In this document: piece after piece, positions 39,727-49,332 of the stretch
How the letters are laid out: each line of letters opens with the position of its first letter
Position numbering within the stretch: position 1 is the stretch's first letter
Translations under genes and position numbers: made by a program
Notes under the pieces: model-generated
Seen by the model: only the letters and a program-made list of their open reading frames with translations
The model's database searches: none
Told to the model about the DNA's origin: nothing
Source of the DNA: Mycobacterium stomatepiae
GTDB taxonomy: Bacteria; Actinomycetota; Actinomycetes; Mycobacteriales; Mycobacteriaceae
DNA length: 64,000 nucleotides
Assembly (NCBI RefSeq): GCF_010731715.1
Contig: NZ_AP022587.1
Location: 5,704,001 to 5,768,000, forward strand
Direction: 5' to 3'

Positions 39727-39999
39727 GAGGTCCCACGGCACGACGCGTTCATCAGAAGCGCCGAATATGTCGCCGATCTTCATGAGCCCGTCGTCGAGCA
39801 ACGATCGGATGGTGCGCAGTACTAAGTCCTGGTGGGCAGCGACATTGTCGGCGAGGTTTTCGCGGCTGATGATCGCTGTGACTTGTGCCATCGGTATGCA
39901 CATTGCCGTTCCATCGAGCAACAGCTCATTGCGCAGGATGTCGTCGGCGTTCAACCGGAGCTCGTCACGATCGCGAAACGGGTCAAAAGGTCCAGTCAT
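39592..39999 (-). CDS. Small acidic protein, candidate immunity protein
   Basis: A 135-residue acidic, mostly helical protein (RDELRLNADDILRNELLLDG, VLRTIRSLLDDGLMKIGDIF, DAAMDRVRDLFVDHYDEPDL). The middle part looks like a winged-helix segment. It starts 43 bases after the stop of the large putative toxin gene on the same strand, the position expected of an immunity gene. The ATG at 39999 has GGGGAGAG upstream. The immunity role is inferred from position, size and charge only. Confidence 0.55.
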   Translation of the reverse strand: MTGPFDPFRDRDELRLNADDILRNELLLDGTAMCIPMAQVTAIISRENLADNVAAHQDLVLRTIRSLLDDGLMKIGDIFGASDERVVPWDLSIDAAMDRVRDLFVDHYDEPDLYDFRIWLQLNPAGEQAARALMG

Positions 40000-40042
40000 C
40001 GCTCTCCCCACTCCTGCCGATATCTTGCGTTGCCTGCAATCG

Positions 40043-41257
40043 TCACTCTTCGGGCCCTACGAATTCTTCTGGGATCTCGCCCAATAGTGGGAATCGGTGA
40101 TCCTTGGTGTGCGGTATGTGGATGGGGTGAGGTCCAGTTGCTGGCGAATTCGGGGGTAGGCCGCCGAAAAGCGATCCCGGCAATCCTCCGCCGCTATTTG
40201 CCTTTCCGGGAATGGGCTTAGGCGACGGTGCCACTTCAGTCGGCTGGTGGGCTGGCGCTTGAGGAGTGGTGGCAGGTTCTCCTGCCGCGGGAGGGCCGAC
40301 AGACCGCGGCGGGGAGGGTGCCGCTAGTGCCGGTACGCCCCCTCGTGGGTTGATATGGATTTTCGTGTAGTCCCCTCGATCGGGGAACTTGATGTCGAGA
40401 ACTTGTTGTCCGTTGGACTCGGCGCTCCAGCGCCGCCCAACCCTCGTCCCGTCGGGTAGCTGGTATTCGACGCCCTTACTCGGGTCGCCGTATGCATTTG
40501 GGATCTCGGCTCCGTGTTGCTTGGCCCAATTCAATATATTCTCAAGGTCCTGAGGCGTGCGGACCTCTCTGATGGATGGTCGGTTGCCAGCGGGCAGTTT
40601 GTCGAGCACCCGGCGGATATCGTCTCCGCTCGGACCGTCGCTTTGCCCGGGTTCCGGGTTCGGAGCGTCTTTGAACGTGAGTAAATCAACTGTTTGAATT
40701 TTCGGCTTGTCGTCGCCGGGCGCGGACGGAGATTCAGGGAAGGTCACAGCGTAGAGGGGCGCGGTGGCGGCGGTGATTTTGGCGGCGATCTCTTGGTCGT
40801 GGACGGCCAGCTGGACGGCGCGTTCTTGAATCTGTGCGGCGTACAGCTGCGCTTGCGCCCGCGCGGCGGCGCCACTGCGCGACGGTGACACCGAAAGGTC
40901 TTCGCCCACCACATAACCGGCGGCGCTCGCCTCCCTGGCTACGTCCAGCACGCTCTGCTTGGCCGAATAGAGGGTCTCGGCTCCCCGGCGCGCTACGGCC
41001 GCGGATTCGTGCAGCGCATCGGCCAATCCCCGAACTTTTACGAGATCAGCGAAGGCGCGTTCCTGTGCGGCTTCGGCAGCGACGCCTTCCCAGACCGTCC
41101 CGCCCGGCGACACGGACGCCCGATGAATCGAGCTAAACGATGTTTCCCAATGCCGGGCGGTGGCCGTCCAGTCCCTGGCCGCGTTTTCGAGGTGGGCGAC
41201 GTCCCACGCTTGAATCTCTGACAAGCTGGGCGCCCCGACGCCAACAACGCCGACCAC
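40043..41257 (-). CDS. Putative type VII-secreted polymorphic toxin (WxG N-terminus)
   Basis: A 404-residue modular protein. Residues 1-165 are helical with a W56-E-G58 turn (GGTVWEGVAAEAAQERAF), as in WXG100/ESX substrates. Residues 235-305 form a compact mixed domain (LENILNWAKQHGAEIPNAYG, DGTRVGRRWSAES, YTKIHINPRGG) that could be the toxic domain. A Pro/Ala/Gly linker and a short tail (IPHTKDHRFPLLGEI) close it. It starts three bases after a DUF2580-like gene and is followed by a small acidic gene. The target is unknown. The basis is architecture and context, not a named toxin family. Confidence 0.6.
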   Translation of the reverse strand: MVGVVGVGAPSLSEIQAWDVAHLENAARDWTATARHWETSFSSIHRASVSPGGTVWEGVAAEAAQERAFADLVKVRGLADALHESAAVARRGAETLYSAKQSVLDVAREASAAGYVVGEDLSVSPSRSGAAARAQAQLYAAQIQERAVQLAVHDQEIAAKITAATAPLYAVTFPESPSAPGDDKPKIQTVDLLTFKDAPNPEPGQSDGPSGDDIRRVLDKLPAGNRPSIREVRTPQDLENILNWAKQHGAEIPNAYGDPSKGVEYQLPDGTRVGRRWSAESNGQQVLDIKFPDRGDYTKIHINPRGGVPALAAPSPPRSVGPPAAGEPATTPQAPAHQPTEVAPSPKPIPGKANSGGGLPGSLFGGLPPNSPATGPHPIHIPHTKDHRFPLLGEIPEEFVGPEE

Positions 41258-41260
41258 TGG

Positions 41261-41563
41261 TCACGCCTGAGTGATCGAGCTACCTAGTGCGGCAACGCTC
41301 TGCGCCCCAGTGCTGTCGCTGGCAACGAACTCAGCGCCGGCTACGGCGGCCTTGATCGCGCTTGCCTGCGATCTTCCCGCCAAGGTGGCGATTATGCCGT
41401 CGAGCACCGCATATGCGGATCCGACGGCGTGAGAAGTCGCCTGGAATGGTAGCCCCACAATGGGTACTGGAGTCGCTACCGCAAAACGCGCTGAAACCGC
41501 GTCGCAATGCGCCGCCAGCACCTGCAGCCCCTCATTGCTCACGTGCAGCACGTCTGCCACCTT
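41261..41563 (-). CDS. DUF2580/EspC-like small type VII partner
   Basis: A 100-residue helical protein beginning VADVLHVSNEGLQVLAAHCD, close to the DUF2580 (EspC/Rv3615c-like) pattern of a short strand followed by two long helices. It has Ser/Thr at the turn (PFQATSHAVGSAYAVLDGII) and a C-terminal Ser/Ala end. Such proteins pair with larger ESX substrates and guide export. GTG 41563 is chosen by family alignment; a GTG at 41581 is possible. It is the first gene of a tightly packed three-gene unit. Confidence 0.6.
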   Translation of the reverse strand, partial: KVADVLHVSNEGLQVLAAHCDAVSARFAVATPVPIVGLPFQATSHAVGSAYAVLDGIIATLAGRSQASAIKAAVAGAEFVASDSTGAQSVAALGSSITQA

Positions 41564-41827
41564 GCAAAGTCTAAAGCTCACGCGGAAATAAGCTAGTCAC
41601 TTCACCGCGAATCGCGCGGTGCGCCGACTCCGAGATCACGGTCGCGGTCCGTAGTCCAACCACATGCGTTGCTAGCCAACCCTTTTGATTGGACGATTGT
41701 GAGAAGGATCTGGTGAATGCCTCGCTACTCACGGCGATCGAGCAAGAGAAATTACGTTTCGGAGCTCTGAACACCCACTACGCCGGTACGGTAAGTGCAC
41801 CCACAGTCTTCGGTGAGGAGGCGTTTC

Positions 41828-42217
41828 GTGCGGCGAAAACTATTCATGCTCACGGGGGTGGTGGCCACCGCGGTGCTGATCGCGGGATGCTCGAGCGGCA
41901 AGTCGGGGTCGAGTCAGACGCCGTCGTCGAGTTCATCTGTCACGCAGACAGGTTCGGCGGCCCAGGCGCCCGACGCGTCGACGTGCCTGGACATCTCGTT
42001 TGCCAAAGACAGCCTCATGCTGTCCACCAAACGGGAGGATGCGCGCAAGAACGCCGACATCCTCGAGAAGTACAACCCTCCCGACAACGTCAAGGCCGCG
42101 ATCGAGCATTTCGTCAACACCGTCGGCGCAGCCCCCGGCGACCCGGACCGCGAAGCCAACGACCACCTGATCGCCAATTGGCTCAAGCAAATGTGCCCCA
42201 ATGTGAACACGTACTGA
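41828..42217 (+). CDS. Putative lipoprotein
   Basis: A 129-residue exported lipoprotein. A basic start (VRRKLFML) is followed by a hydrophobic stretch and lipobox LIAGC; the mature protein starts at that Cys with a Ser/Gly/Thr-rich linker. The mature part (CLDISFAKDSLMLSTKRED, NADILEKYNPPDNVKAAIEH, NDHLIANWLKQMCPN) is helical with two Cys that may pair. GAGGAGG precedes the GTG by six bases, an unusually strong site. The family is not recognised; it resembles small mycobacterial lipoproteins of unknown role. Confidence 0.8.
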   Translation: MRRKLFMLTGVVATAVLIAGCSSGKSGSSQTPSSSSSVTQTGSAAQAPDASTCLDISFAKDSLMLSTKREDARKNADILEKYNPPDNVKAAIEHFVNTVGAAPGDPDREANDHLIANWLKQMCPNVNTY

Positions 42218-42310
42218 TTCACTGAAACCCCGCGCAGACGGAAAGGATGGGTCAGGTTTGGGTGAGACGGATTCCGCGGACGTCGTCAGACTTGTGTCGG
42301 AGGATGGTCC

Positions 42311-42850
42311 TTAGCCGAGGCAGTCGGCCGCGGTCGTCAACTCGGCTGACATGTTCTCCGCCATCATCTTCAACGCTGCCGCGCCGAGCTCGTCGTCGAT
42401 GTGGGCGACGGCGTCCGTCGGAACCACGACTTGCAGGTGGCGTACGTAGGCGTCCAGTGCGGTGTAGAGGATGCACTGCTCGGTGACCTGGCCGGTCAGG
42501 ATCAAGCGATCGGTGTCGAGACGGGTGAGCAGATACTCCAGCGAGGTCGAATAGAACGCGCTGTGGCGGACCTTGGTCAGCAGCAGGCTACCCTTCGCCG
42601 GCACGATCGGCTCCACGAGGTCCGGACGTGCGCCGTGGCATGCGGATTCGACGAGATCGTGGAATTGCGCGGTGAAGTCGCCATAGTTGTCGTTGACATA
42701 AACCAGGTCGACGTCGTCGGATTCGCGCGCACGACGGACCAAGTCGGCCAGCGGATCGATGATTTTGCCGACATTGGGTATCAGTACTTCGGCGTCCTCA
42801 TGCTGATAGCTATTCATCATGTCGACAACCACCACAGCGATTTTGCTCAT
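42311..42850 (-). CDS. Isochorismatase-family cysteine hydrolase
   Basis: A 179-residue hydrolase with the triad Asp10 (VVVVDMMNSY), Lys93 (LLLTKVRHSAFYST) and Cys126 (GQVTEQCILYTALDAY). The metal-binding histidine motif of nicotinamidase PncA is absent, so it is better called a general cysteine hydrolase. It diverges from nadE by 58 bases, which may hint at a link to nicotinamide or amide metabolism. Start MSKIAVVVVD is chosen at the fold's first strand. Confidence 0.85.
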   Translation of the reverse strand: MSKIAVVVVDMMNSYQHEDAEVLIPNVGKIIDPLADLVRRARESDDVDLVYVNDNYGDFTAQFHDLVESACHGARPDLVEPIVPAKGSLLLTKVRHSAFYSTSLEYLLTRLDTDRLILTGQVTEQCILYTALDAYVRHLQVVVPTDAVAHIDDELGAAALKMMAENMSAELTTAADCLG

Positions 42851-42908
42851 GTTGGGGTGATACCCGGCGAATACTTGTTGACACCGGTTGCGGGACAATG
42901 GAAGGGCG

Positions 42909-44951
42909 ATGGACTTTTACAACAGCTACAGCCAGGGCTTTGTCCGGGTCGCCGCGTGCACGCACCACACCACGCTGGGTGACCCGGCGGCCAACGCCGC
43001 CTCGGTGTTGCGGTTGGCCGCCGACTGCCACGACGACGGTATCGCGCTGGCCGTCTTCCCCGAATTGACGCTGTCCGGCTATTCGATCGAGGACATCGTC
43101 CTGCAGGACGTTTTGCTCGACGACGTCGAAACCGCCCTTGCCGACATCGTCACCGGATCCACCGAGCTGCTGCCGATCCTGGTGGTCGGCGCGCCGCTGC
43201 GCTACCGACAGCGCATCTACAACACCGCGGTCGTCATCCACCGCGGTGTGGTGCTCGGGGTGGCCCCCAAGTCGTACCTGCCCACCTACCGCGAGTTCTA
43301 CGAGCACCGCCAAGTCGCACCCGGCGACGACGAGCACGGCGTCATCCGCTTCGGCGACATCGAAGCGCCCTTCGGGCCCGACCTGCTGTTCACGGCCACC
43401 GACTTTCCCGATTTCGTACTGCACGTGGAAATCTGCGAGGACATGTTCGTGCCGATTCCGCCTAGCGCGGAAGCGGCCCTGGCCGGTGCGACGGTGCTGG
43501 CGAACCTGTCCGGCAGCCCGATCACGATCGGGCGGGCCGAGGACCGTTGCCTGCTGGCGCGTTCGGCATCGTCGCGATGCCTGGCCGCCTACGTCTACGC
43601 CGCCGCGGGCGAGGGGGAGTCGACGACCGACCTGGCCTGGGACGGGCAGACCATGGTCTACGAAAACGGGGTGCTGCTGGCCGAATCCGAACGTTTCCCC
43701 AAGGGGGAGCGTCGTTCGGTGGCGGACGTCGACACCGGGCTGCTGCGCTCGGAGCGGCTGCGGATGGGCACTTTCGACGACAACCGGCGCCATCACCGGC
43801 CATCAGTGGAGTCGTTCCGGCGCATCGAGTTTCGGCTCGATCCGCCCACCGGTGACATCGGACTCCGCCGAACGATCGAGCGTTTCCCGTTCGTCCCCGC
43901 CGATCCGCAACGGCTGGAACAGGATTGCTACGAGGCCTACAACATCCAGGTCTCTGGGCTCGAGCAGCGGTTGCGTGCGCTGAACTACCCCAAGGTCGTC
44001 ATCGGGATTTCCGGGGGGTTGGATTCGACGCACGCGTTGATCGTTGCCGCCCGCGCGATGGACCGCGAAAACCGCCCGCGCAGTGACATTCTGGCGTTCA
44101 CCCTGCCCGGCTTCGCGACCGGCGAGCGCACCAAGCGCAATGCGATCGAACTATGCCGTCCACTCGGCGTGACCTTCGCCGAGATCGACATCCGCGACAC
44201 CGCGGCGCTGATGCTCAAGGAGATGGATCACCCGTTCTCCCGCGGCGAGAAGGTCTACGACGTCACCTTCGAGAACGTCCAGGCCGGTCTGCGCACCGAT
44301 TACCTATTCCGGCTGGCCAATCAGCGCGGCGGCATCGTGCTGGGCACCGGTGATCTCTCCGAGCTAGGCCTGGGATGGTCGACTTATGGTGTCGGCGACC
44401 AGATGTCGCATTACAACGTCAACGCCGGTGTGCCCAAGACGCTGATTCAGCACCTGATCCGCTGGGTCATCGCGTCGGGACAGTTCCCGTCCGACGTCGA
44501 CGCGGTGCTGCAATCGGTGCTCGACACCGAGATCACTCCCGAACTCATACCGACCGGTGAGGAAGAAGAACTGCAGAGCAGCGAGGCCAAGATCGGACCG
44601 TATGCGCTGCAGGACTTTTCGTTGTTCCACGTGTTGCGTTACGGATTCCGGCCGTCGAAGATCGCGTTCCTGGCCTGGCACGCGTGGAACGATCCCGAGC
44701 AAGGGAACTGGCCGCCCGGGTTCCCCGAGGACAAGCGGCCGTCCTATCAGCTCAAGGAAATCCGCCATTGGTTGCAGATCTTCGTGCAGCGGTTCTACTC
44801 GTTTAGCCAGTTCAAACGTTCGGCATTGCCCAACGGCCCCAAGGTGTCCTACGGCGGCGCGCTGTCGCCGCGTGGAGACTGGCGCGCCCCGTCGGACATG
44901 TCGGCGCGCATTTGGCTCGACGAGATCGACCGTGAGGTCCCCGAGGACTAG
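42909..44951 (+). CDS. nadE: Glutamine-dependent NAD synthetase
   Basis: A 680-residue two-domain enzyme making NAD from nicotinate adenine dinucleotide. The N-terminal nitrilase-like glutaminase carries Glu ([10 protein letters not shown]), Lys ([14 protein letters not shown]) and Cys ([10 protein letters not shown]). The C-terminal synthetase has the P-loop [11 protein letters not shown] and [20 protein letters not shown]. Close to M. tuberculosis Rv2438c in length and sequence. ATG 42909 (GAAGGGCG upstream) gives the usual MDFYNSY start. In M. tuberculosis nadE directly follows proB; here nine genes intervene. Confidence 0.98.
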   Translation: MDFYNSYSQGFVRVAACTHHTTLGDPAANAASVLRLAADCHDDGIALAVFPELTLSGYSIEDIVLQDVLLDDVETALADIVTGSTELLPILVVGAPLRYRQRIYNTAVVIHRGVVLGVAPKSYLPTYREFYEHRQVAPGDDEHGVIRFGDIEAPFGPDLLFTATDFPDFVLHVEICEDMFVPIPPSAEAALAGATVLANLSGSPITIGRAEDRCLLARSASSRCLAAYVYAAAGEGESTTDLAWDGQTMVYENGVLLAESERFPKGERRSVADVDTGLLRSERLRMGTFDDNRRHHRPSVESFRRIEFRLDPPTGDIGLRRTIERFPFVPADPQRLEQDCYEAYNIQVSGLEQRLRALNYPKVVIGISGGLDSTHALIVAARAMDRENRPRSDILAFTLPGFATGERTKRNAIELCRPLGVTFAEIDIRDTAALMLKEMDHPFSRGEKVYDVTFENVQAGLRTDYLFRLANQRGGIVLGTGDLSELGLGWSTYGVGDQMSHYNVNAGVPKTLIQHLIRWVIASGQFPSDVDAVLQSVLDTEITPELIPTGEEEELQSSEAKIGPYALQDFSLFHVLRYGFRPSKIAFLAWHAWNDPEQGNWPPGFPEDKRPSYQLKEIRHWLQIFVQRFYSFSQFKRSALPNGPKVSYGGALSPRGDWRAPSDMSARIWLDEIDREVPED

Positions 44952-44972
44952 CGCCTACTCGAATCGGGTTGC

Positions 44973-44995
44973 CGCGAGCGTAAACCCACTGCGAA
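44973..44995. repeat. Left arm of a palindromic repeat split by the IS30 element
   Basis: The sequence starting CGCGAGCGTAAACCC is the near-perfect complement of 46324-46345 (21 of 22 bases) on the far side of the insertion element. The same palindrome, uninterrupted, occurs at 46892-46951. It is a dispersed REP-like repeat. Confidence 0.75.
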
Positions 44996-45008
44996 AAATC
45001 GGGCTTGA

Positions 45009-46310
45009 GTTCAAGGGGTGGTTGCAACACTTCGTAGTTAGGGGTGTTGATGACGGGTCAGCCTCAGTTGTTGGTGGTGCAGCGGCGGTATTGGGATTTG
45101 ATCGCTGCGGGATGGTCCTCGGAGGATGCCGGGGTGGCGGTCGGCGTGTCGGCGACGTGCGGTAGCAAGTGGTTTCGCAGGTTTGGTGGTGTGAATCCAC
45201 GATGGTCAAAGCCTCAAGGACAGCGACGGCCGCGGCTGTCGGCGGATGAGCGTGAACAGATCATGATCGGCACCGCGCACGGTGAGTCGATCCGTTCGAT
45301 GGCGCGCCGGTTGGGCCGGGCGCCGTCGACGATCATGCGCGAGATTGCCCACAACGGTGTCATGCGAGGGCATGTGGGCCGTTATCGCGCCCGGTATCGG
45401 TTCGGGCCCGCCGGGCCGGTTGGGACGCGAAGTCGGGCTACTCGGCGCGCATCGCTCAGCGGCGCAGCGAGCAACGGGCGCGTCGACCCAAGACCGGCAA
45501 GTTGGGCCGCTGTGAGCAATTGCGGGCCGAGGTGCAAGCGTTGTTGGTCAACAAGTACAGCCCCGAACAGATCGCCGGGGTATTGACCGCGACCTATCCT
45601 GACCGCCCGGAGATGCAGGTGTCCCACGAAACCATCTACCAGGCGCTTTACGTGCAAGGGCGCGGAGAACTGCGCCGGGAACTGAGGACATGCCTGCGCA
45701 CCGGGCGCGCGTTGCGTAAACCGCGCCGACGGGCCCGCGCCGGTGACGGCCGCGGCCGTATCCAAGGCATGGTCAACATCAGTGAGCGGCCCGCCGAAGC
45801 TAACGACCGCGCCGTGCCAGGCCATTGGGAAGGAGACCTGATCATCGGCAAGGACCAGGCCTCTCAAATCGGCACGCTGGTTGAACGTTCCACCGGATAT
45901 GTCCGACTGCTGCACCTACCCCATACCCGTAGCGCCGAGGCCGTCGCCGAGGCCATGATCGCCGCGGTCAAAGACCTGCCCGCCACCTTGCGCCGCACCG
46001 TGACCTGGGACCAAGGCCACGAAATGGCCCACCACGCCCGCATCAGCATCGACACCGGCATCGAGGTTTACTTCTGCGATCCCCACTCACCCTGGCAGCG
46101 CGGTAGCAATGAGAACACCAACGGCCTACTACGGCAATACTTTCCAAAGGGCACCGACCTTTCGGTGCACGACGCCGAACACCTCGCCTACGTCGCCGAC
46201 GAACTCAACGGACGACCCCGAAAACGCTTCAACTGGGACAACCCCACCAACCGCCTCAACAAGCTACTGTCCACCCCGACAGACACAACTGTTGCAACCA
46301 AACCTTGAAT
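45009..46310 (+). mobile_element. IS30-family insertion sequence
   Basis: About 1.3 kb with imperfect terminal inverted repeats. The left end 45009-45032 and right end 46287-46310 share TTCAAGG, then TGGTTGCAACA, with about four mismatches over 24 bases. The transposase gene fills the element. No clear target duplication of 2-3 bases is seen. The flanks are the two arms of a palindromic repeat, so it inserted in the loop of that repeat. Confidence 0.85.
45044..46308 (+). pseudogene. IS30-family transposase, frameshifted
   Basis: The N-terminal DNA-binding part (WDLIAAGWSSEDAGVAVGVS, SIRSMARRLGRAPSTIMREI) is in one frame to about 45405. From about 45421 the protein continues in the -1 frame (WDAKSGYSARIAQRRSEQRA) through to the end. 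The DDE residues are intact in the second frame: Asp in GHWEGDLIIG, Asp in TWDQGHEM and Glu in GSNENTNGLL. The break lies in a GC-rich run (TTCGGGCCCGCCGGG) lacking a standard slippery heptamer, so a disabling frameshift is more likely than programmed shifting. Confidence 0.85.
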
Positions 46311-46323
46311 CCACCGGCGAGAA

Positions 46324-46345
46324 TTCGCAGTGGGCTTACGCTCGC
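46324..46345. repeat. Right arm of the palindromic repeat split by IS30
   Basis: The complement of 44973-44995, beginning TTCGCAGTGGGCTTACG. See the left arm and the intact copy at 46892-46951. Confidence 0.75.
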
Positions 46346-46352
46346 TAAGCAG

Positions 46353-46760
46353 CTACGTCCGTGCGCGGCGCCAGCCCTGGTATTGCAGCTCGGCGAAGAA
46401 CAGCGTGTAGAGGCCGGAGCCCAAGGTGACGACCACACCGGTGGCGGTCAACGGGAAGACCTCGGCGAGCACCAGAACGACGGAAGCGACGGTGAAAAGC
46501 AGGTTGCCGATCACGACGGCCATACCGGCACGGCGTACCGACGGCAGCGAGGCCAGCCAGAGCACCAGTACGCCGTAACCGATCAAGAACGCGGCCATGC
46601 CGTACTCGAACGCCTTCGTGGTGCCGGAGGTCGTGGCCAGGTAGCCGGCCAACGGGATGCCGGCGAGGCCGACCAGGCCGCTGATGGCGGCGTCGGCGCG
46701 CATCGCGAGGCGAAGCAAACCGTCGCGGGTGCCTTTGCGGTCAAGAGTGGTGGCGGGCAT
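46353..46760 (-). CDS. Conserved four-helix membrane protein
   Basis: A 135-residue protein with four hydrophobic helices (ISGLVGLAGIPLAGYLATTS, FEYGMAAFLIGYGVLVLWLA, AGMAVVIGNLLFTVASVVLV, ATGVVVTLGSGLYTLFFAEL). It has a basic start (MPATTLDRKGTRDG) and tail (WRRART). AGAAGGGAA precedes the ATG at 46760. No function is known for the family. Its stop is seven bases from the right arm of the repeat. Confidence 0.75.
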   Translation of the reverse strand: MPATTLDRKGTRDGLLRLAMRADAAISGLVGLAGIPLAGYLATTSGTTKAFEYGMAAFLIGYGVLVLWLASLPSVRRAGMAVVIGNLLFTVASVVLVLAEVFPLTATGVVVTLGSGLYTLFFAELQYQGWRRART

Positions 46761-46891
46761 GGGGTTCCCTTCTGTTGGGTGTGATACCGATGCCACCGAC
46801 GTTGCTCGCAAAGCACTGCCAGATCGACGCCAGGCGCTGCCAAGTACTGCCAACCGCAGGTCAGCAGGCGTGCGGCGGACGCAGCGATTGC

Positions 46892-46951
46892 CGCGAGCCT
46901 GACGCCACTGCGAAAGATCGAGCGTGGATTCGCAGCAGCGTTAGGCTCGCG
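46892..46951. repeat. Intact REP-like palindromic repeat
   Basis: Two 23-base arms (46892-46914 and 46929-46951) complementary at all but three positions surround a 14-base loop (46915-46928). The arms match those flanking the IS30 element. The copy lies in the gap between two minus-strand genes. Confidence 0.75.
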
Positions 46952-46985
46952 AACGGAGGTGCTTCCAGTTCGCTGACGCCGCGGC

Positions 46986-47534
46986 CTAGCGTTCATAGGT
47001 TCCGGTCAGCGTGCCGCGAGCCAGTACGTGCCCGGTCATCGCGGCCAGCAGAGCCTTCGCGCTACTTACCTCGGCCGGAATCGCGACCTCGATCGCGAAC
47101 ACATGGAAGCGGTAATGGTGCAGCCCGTGGCCAGGAATCGGTCGTGGGCCGGCATAGCAGCGATGCCCTAGATCAGCGCGGACAAACCGGATCCCCGCCG
47201 TCCCCGGCTGCAATCCGCCCGCCGCGACGCGGTCAACCGTCGGGTCGATCACGGCGACCGTGTGCAGCAGCGGACGGGGGAGCGGAACGTCGACGTCGTC
47301 GATGATCAGCACCGTCTGCCGGGTCGCGGGCGGCAGCCCCTCCCAGCGCAGCGGAGGCGACGTGTTGTCACCCACGCCCTTGCCCGCACTCGACGACGGC
47401 ATCGCCGCACCGTCGGCGAATGCCGTGCTGGTGACGGTGATGGAATGCGCCGCGTCAAAGCCGCTGCCGGACAGCGGTCCTCGTTGTGCACCGGCCCGGA
47501 CGCCACGCAGCAGCCTGCCCAGCAACGCCATCAC
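46986..47534 (-). CDS. PEBP-family protein (YbhB/YbcL)
   Basis: A 182-residue phosphatidylethanolamine-binding-protein-fold member. Conserved segments are [34 protein letters not shown] and the ligand loop [20 protein letters not shown]. The anion pocket His and Asp are present. Bacterial members have no firm function. It is last in the operon, its ATG overlapping the LeuD-like stop. It may be a hitchhiker or bind a pathway intermediate. Confidence 0.85.
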   Translation of the reverse strand: MMALLGRLLRGVRAGAQRGPLSGSGFDAAHSITVTSTAFADGAAMPSSSAGKGVGDNTSPPLRWEGLPPATRQTVLIIDDVDVPLPRPLLHTVAVIDPTVDRVAAGGLQPGTAGIRFVRADLGHRCYAGPRPIPGHGLHHYRFHVFAIEVAIPAEVSSAKALLAAMTGHVLARGTLTGTYER

Positions 47535-48091
47535 GCTCCGCTTCCGGCGCCGCGCATGGCGACCGCGCTGGAGCGCAGCAGCTCGCCAAGTTCGGCGGGC
47601 AGGTATCCCTGCGCCGCCAGCCGGGGCATGACGCCTCCGCTCTCGATGATCTCGAGAATCAGGTCGGGCAGTTTGGGAACCATCCCGGACTCTCCGGTGC
47701 TGTCATTGCGCCAGCCGCCGTCGGTCAGATTGAAGGCCCCGATATCGCCCTCGCTGAACACGGTGGTGGCATGAGGAATGGTGATCGCGGGCAGCCCGGC
47801 GTTGACGGCGTTACGGAAAAACAGCGAGTTGAATTCCTCGGCAACGAGCCCGGCGACGCCGAGTTCTATGAAAAGCGAAGCGACCGGTCGCGACGAGCCG
47901 AGTCCGAAGTTCTTGCCCGCCAGAACGATATCGCCTGGCGAAACCTGATCGGTCCAACCCGGCCGCACCTCGTAGAAGATGTGCTTGGCCGCTTCGGCGG
48001 GCTCCATTTTCATCGCGAACGCGGGGTACATGGCGTCGGTGTTCAGGTTGTCGCCGAACACCCATACCTTGCCGGAGAAGTTCAGCGTCAT
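47531..48091 (-). CDS. LeuD-like small subunit of an aconitase-family hydro-lyase
   Basis: A 186-residue swivel-domain subunit ([57 protein letters not shown]). It pairs with the LeuC-like subunit encoded just upstream; the genes overlap by four bases. The GLGSSR substrate-arginine loop is intact. Because leucine biosynthesis is normally encoded elsewhere, and a DML/ICL-like lyase and MmgE/PrpD are in the same operon, another hydroxy-dicarboxylate is the likelier substrate (dimethylmalate- or citramalate-type). Confidence 0.85.
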   Translation of the reverse strand: MTLNFSGKVWVFGDNLNTDAMYPAFAMKMEPAEAAKHIFYEVRPGWTDQVSPGDIVLAGKNFGLGSSRPVASLFIELGVAGLVAEEFNSLFFRNAVNAGLPAITIPHATTVFSEGDIGAFNLTDGGWRNDSTGESGMVPKLPDLILEIIESGGVMPRLAAQGYLPAELGELLRSSAVAMRGAGSGA

Positions 48092-49332
48092 GCCGCCACA
48101 TTCCGCGGGTCGGTGATGTACCCGGCGATCGCCGATGCGGCAACCGTCGCCGGTGAGGCCATGAAGATCTCGGCCTCGGTGCTGCCCATGCGGCCGGTGA
48201 AGTTGCGCGTGCTCGACGTGATGCACACCTCGCCGGGCCCGATGACCCCCATGTGATAGCCAAAGCACGCGCCGCAGGTCGAATTGGTGACGACGCCGCC
48301 CGCATCGGCGATGTCCTGCAGGTAGCCCAGTCGCATGGCCTGGCGGTACACCGCCTGGGAGGCCGGCGTCACCAGCAGTCGCACACCCGGAGCAATGGTC
48401 TTGCCGCGCAACACCCTTGCGGCGATCTCGAGATCCTCGAGTTGACTGTTCGCGCATGATCCGATGAACGCCTGGTCCACCTTCTGCCTGCCCAACTGCG
48501 AGACGGGCAACCCGTTGCGGCTCACGGTGCCCGGCCGGGCCACATAGGGTTCCAGGGCGGACAGGTCGATGTGCCGCACATCGTGGTAACCCGCGTCGGG
48601 ATCCGGCGCCGCCGCGTCATATCCGGTGACGCCGGTGTCGTCGAGGAATCGGGCCAGCACGTCGTCGGCTTCGAAGGTGCTGAAATCGGCCGACACCTCG
48701 GCGCCCTGGGTCGCGATGGTGCGACGGTCGTGCATCGGTATGCCGGCCAGGCCCGGTCCGCCGAATTCCAGGTTGAGGTTGGCGGCGTCGCCGTACTTGT
48801 CGGCGATGTGCAGGAAGATGTCCTTGCCGCTCAGCGTGTTCGGCTTGGCGCCCTCGAGTTCATAGCGCACCGTCGGGGCGACCTGGAACCAGGTGGTGCC
48901 GGTGCACATGATCGAGTAGATCTCGGCGGGACCCAGTCCGCGGGCAGCAGTGTTGTAGGCGCCCGCGGCACAGGTGTGAGAATCGGTGCAGGCCAAGATT
49001 TCTCCCGGCCGTGCCAGGCCGTTCTCGGCGATGACCTGATGGCAGATGCCGTGCCGGCCGACATCGTAGAAGCGTTCGATGCCGAAGTCGGCCACGAACT
49101 TGCGCGCATGCGGGCCGCCGGCAGCATCCTTGATGGTCGGTGCGGGCACGGCGTGGTCCATCACGACGGCCAGCTTGTCGGGGTCGTGAATCCGGTTGGG
49201 CTGGATCCACATGGTGGCGAACTGCAGATCGATCAGCACGGTCATGTCGACGTCGACGACGGTGTCGCCCGGCGTCACGGAGTCCAGACCAACCTTGCGC
49301 GCGAAGATCTTTTCGATGATGGTCATGCTCAT
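48088..49332 (-). CDS. LeuC-like large subunit of an aconitase-family hydro-lyase
   Basis: A 414-residue [4Fe-4S] dehydratase subunit. Cluster ligands are Cys293 (IGSCANSQ), Cys353 and Cys356 ([12 protein letters not shown]). The active-site [15 protein letters not shown] and the [19 protein letters not shown] core are complete. Short length and separate small subunit put it with isopropylmalate isomerase/homoaconitase/2,3-dimethylmalate dehydratase types. It overlaps both neighbours by four bases, so expression is tightly coupled. Confidence 0.9.
   Translation of the reverse strand: MSMTIIEKIFARKVGLDSVTPGDTVVDVDMTVLIDLQFATMWIQPNRIHDPDKLAVVMDHAVPAPTIKDAAGGPHARKFVADFGIERFYDVGRHGICHQVIAENGLARPGEILACTDSHTCAAGAYNTAARGLGPAEIYSIMCTGTTWFQVAPTVRYELEGAKPNTLSGKDIFLHIADKYGDAANLNLEFGGPGLAGIPMHDRRTIATQGAEVSADFSTFEADDVLARFLDDTGVTGYDAAAPDPDAGYHDVRHIDLSALEPYVARPGTVSRNGLPVSQLGRQKVDQAFIGSCANSQLEDLEIAARVLRGKTIAPGVRLLVTPASQAVYRQAMRLGYLQDIADAGGVVTNSTCGACFGYHMGVIGPGEVCITSSTRNFTGRMGSTEAEIFMASPATVAASAIAGYITDPRNVAA

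Noticed and set aside
45398..45425. Programmed frameshift in the IS30 transposase
   Set aside because: No X-XXY-YYZ slippery heptamer in the correct phase, and IS30 transposases are normally single frames; decay is simpler.
47531..49332. Calling the LeuC/LeuD-like genes leuCD of leucine synthesis
   Set aside because: The operon partners (ICL/DML-like lyase, MmgE/PrpD, GntR) point to another substrate, so no gene symbol is given.
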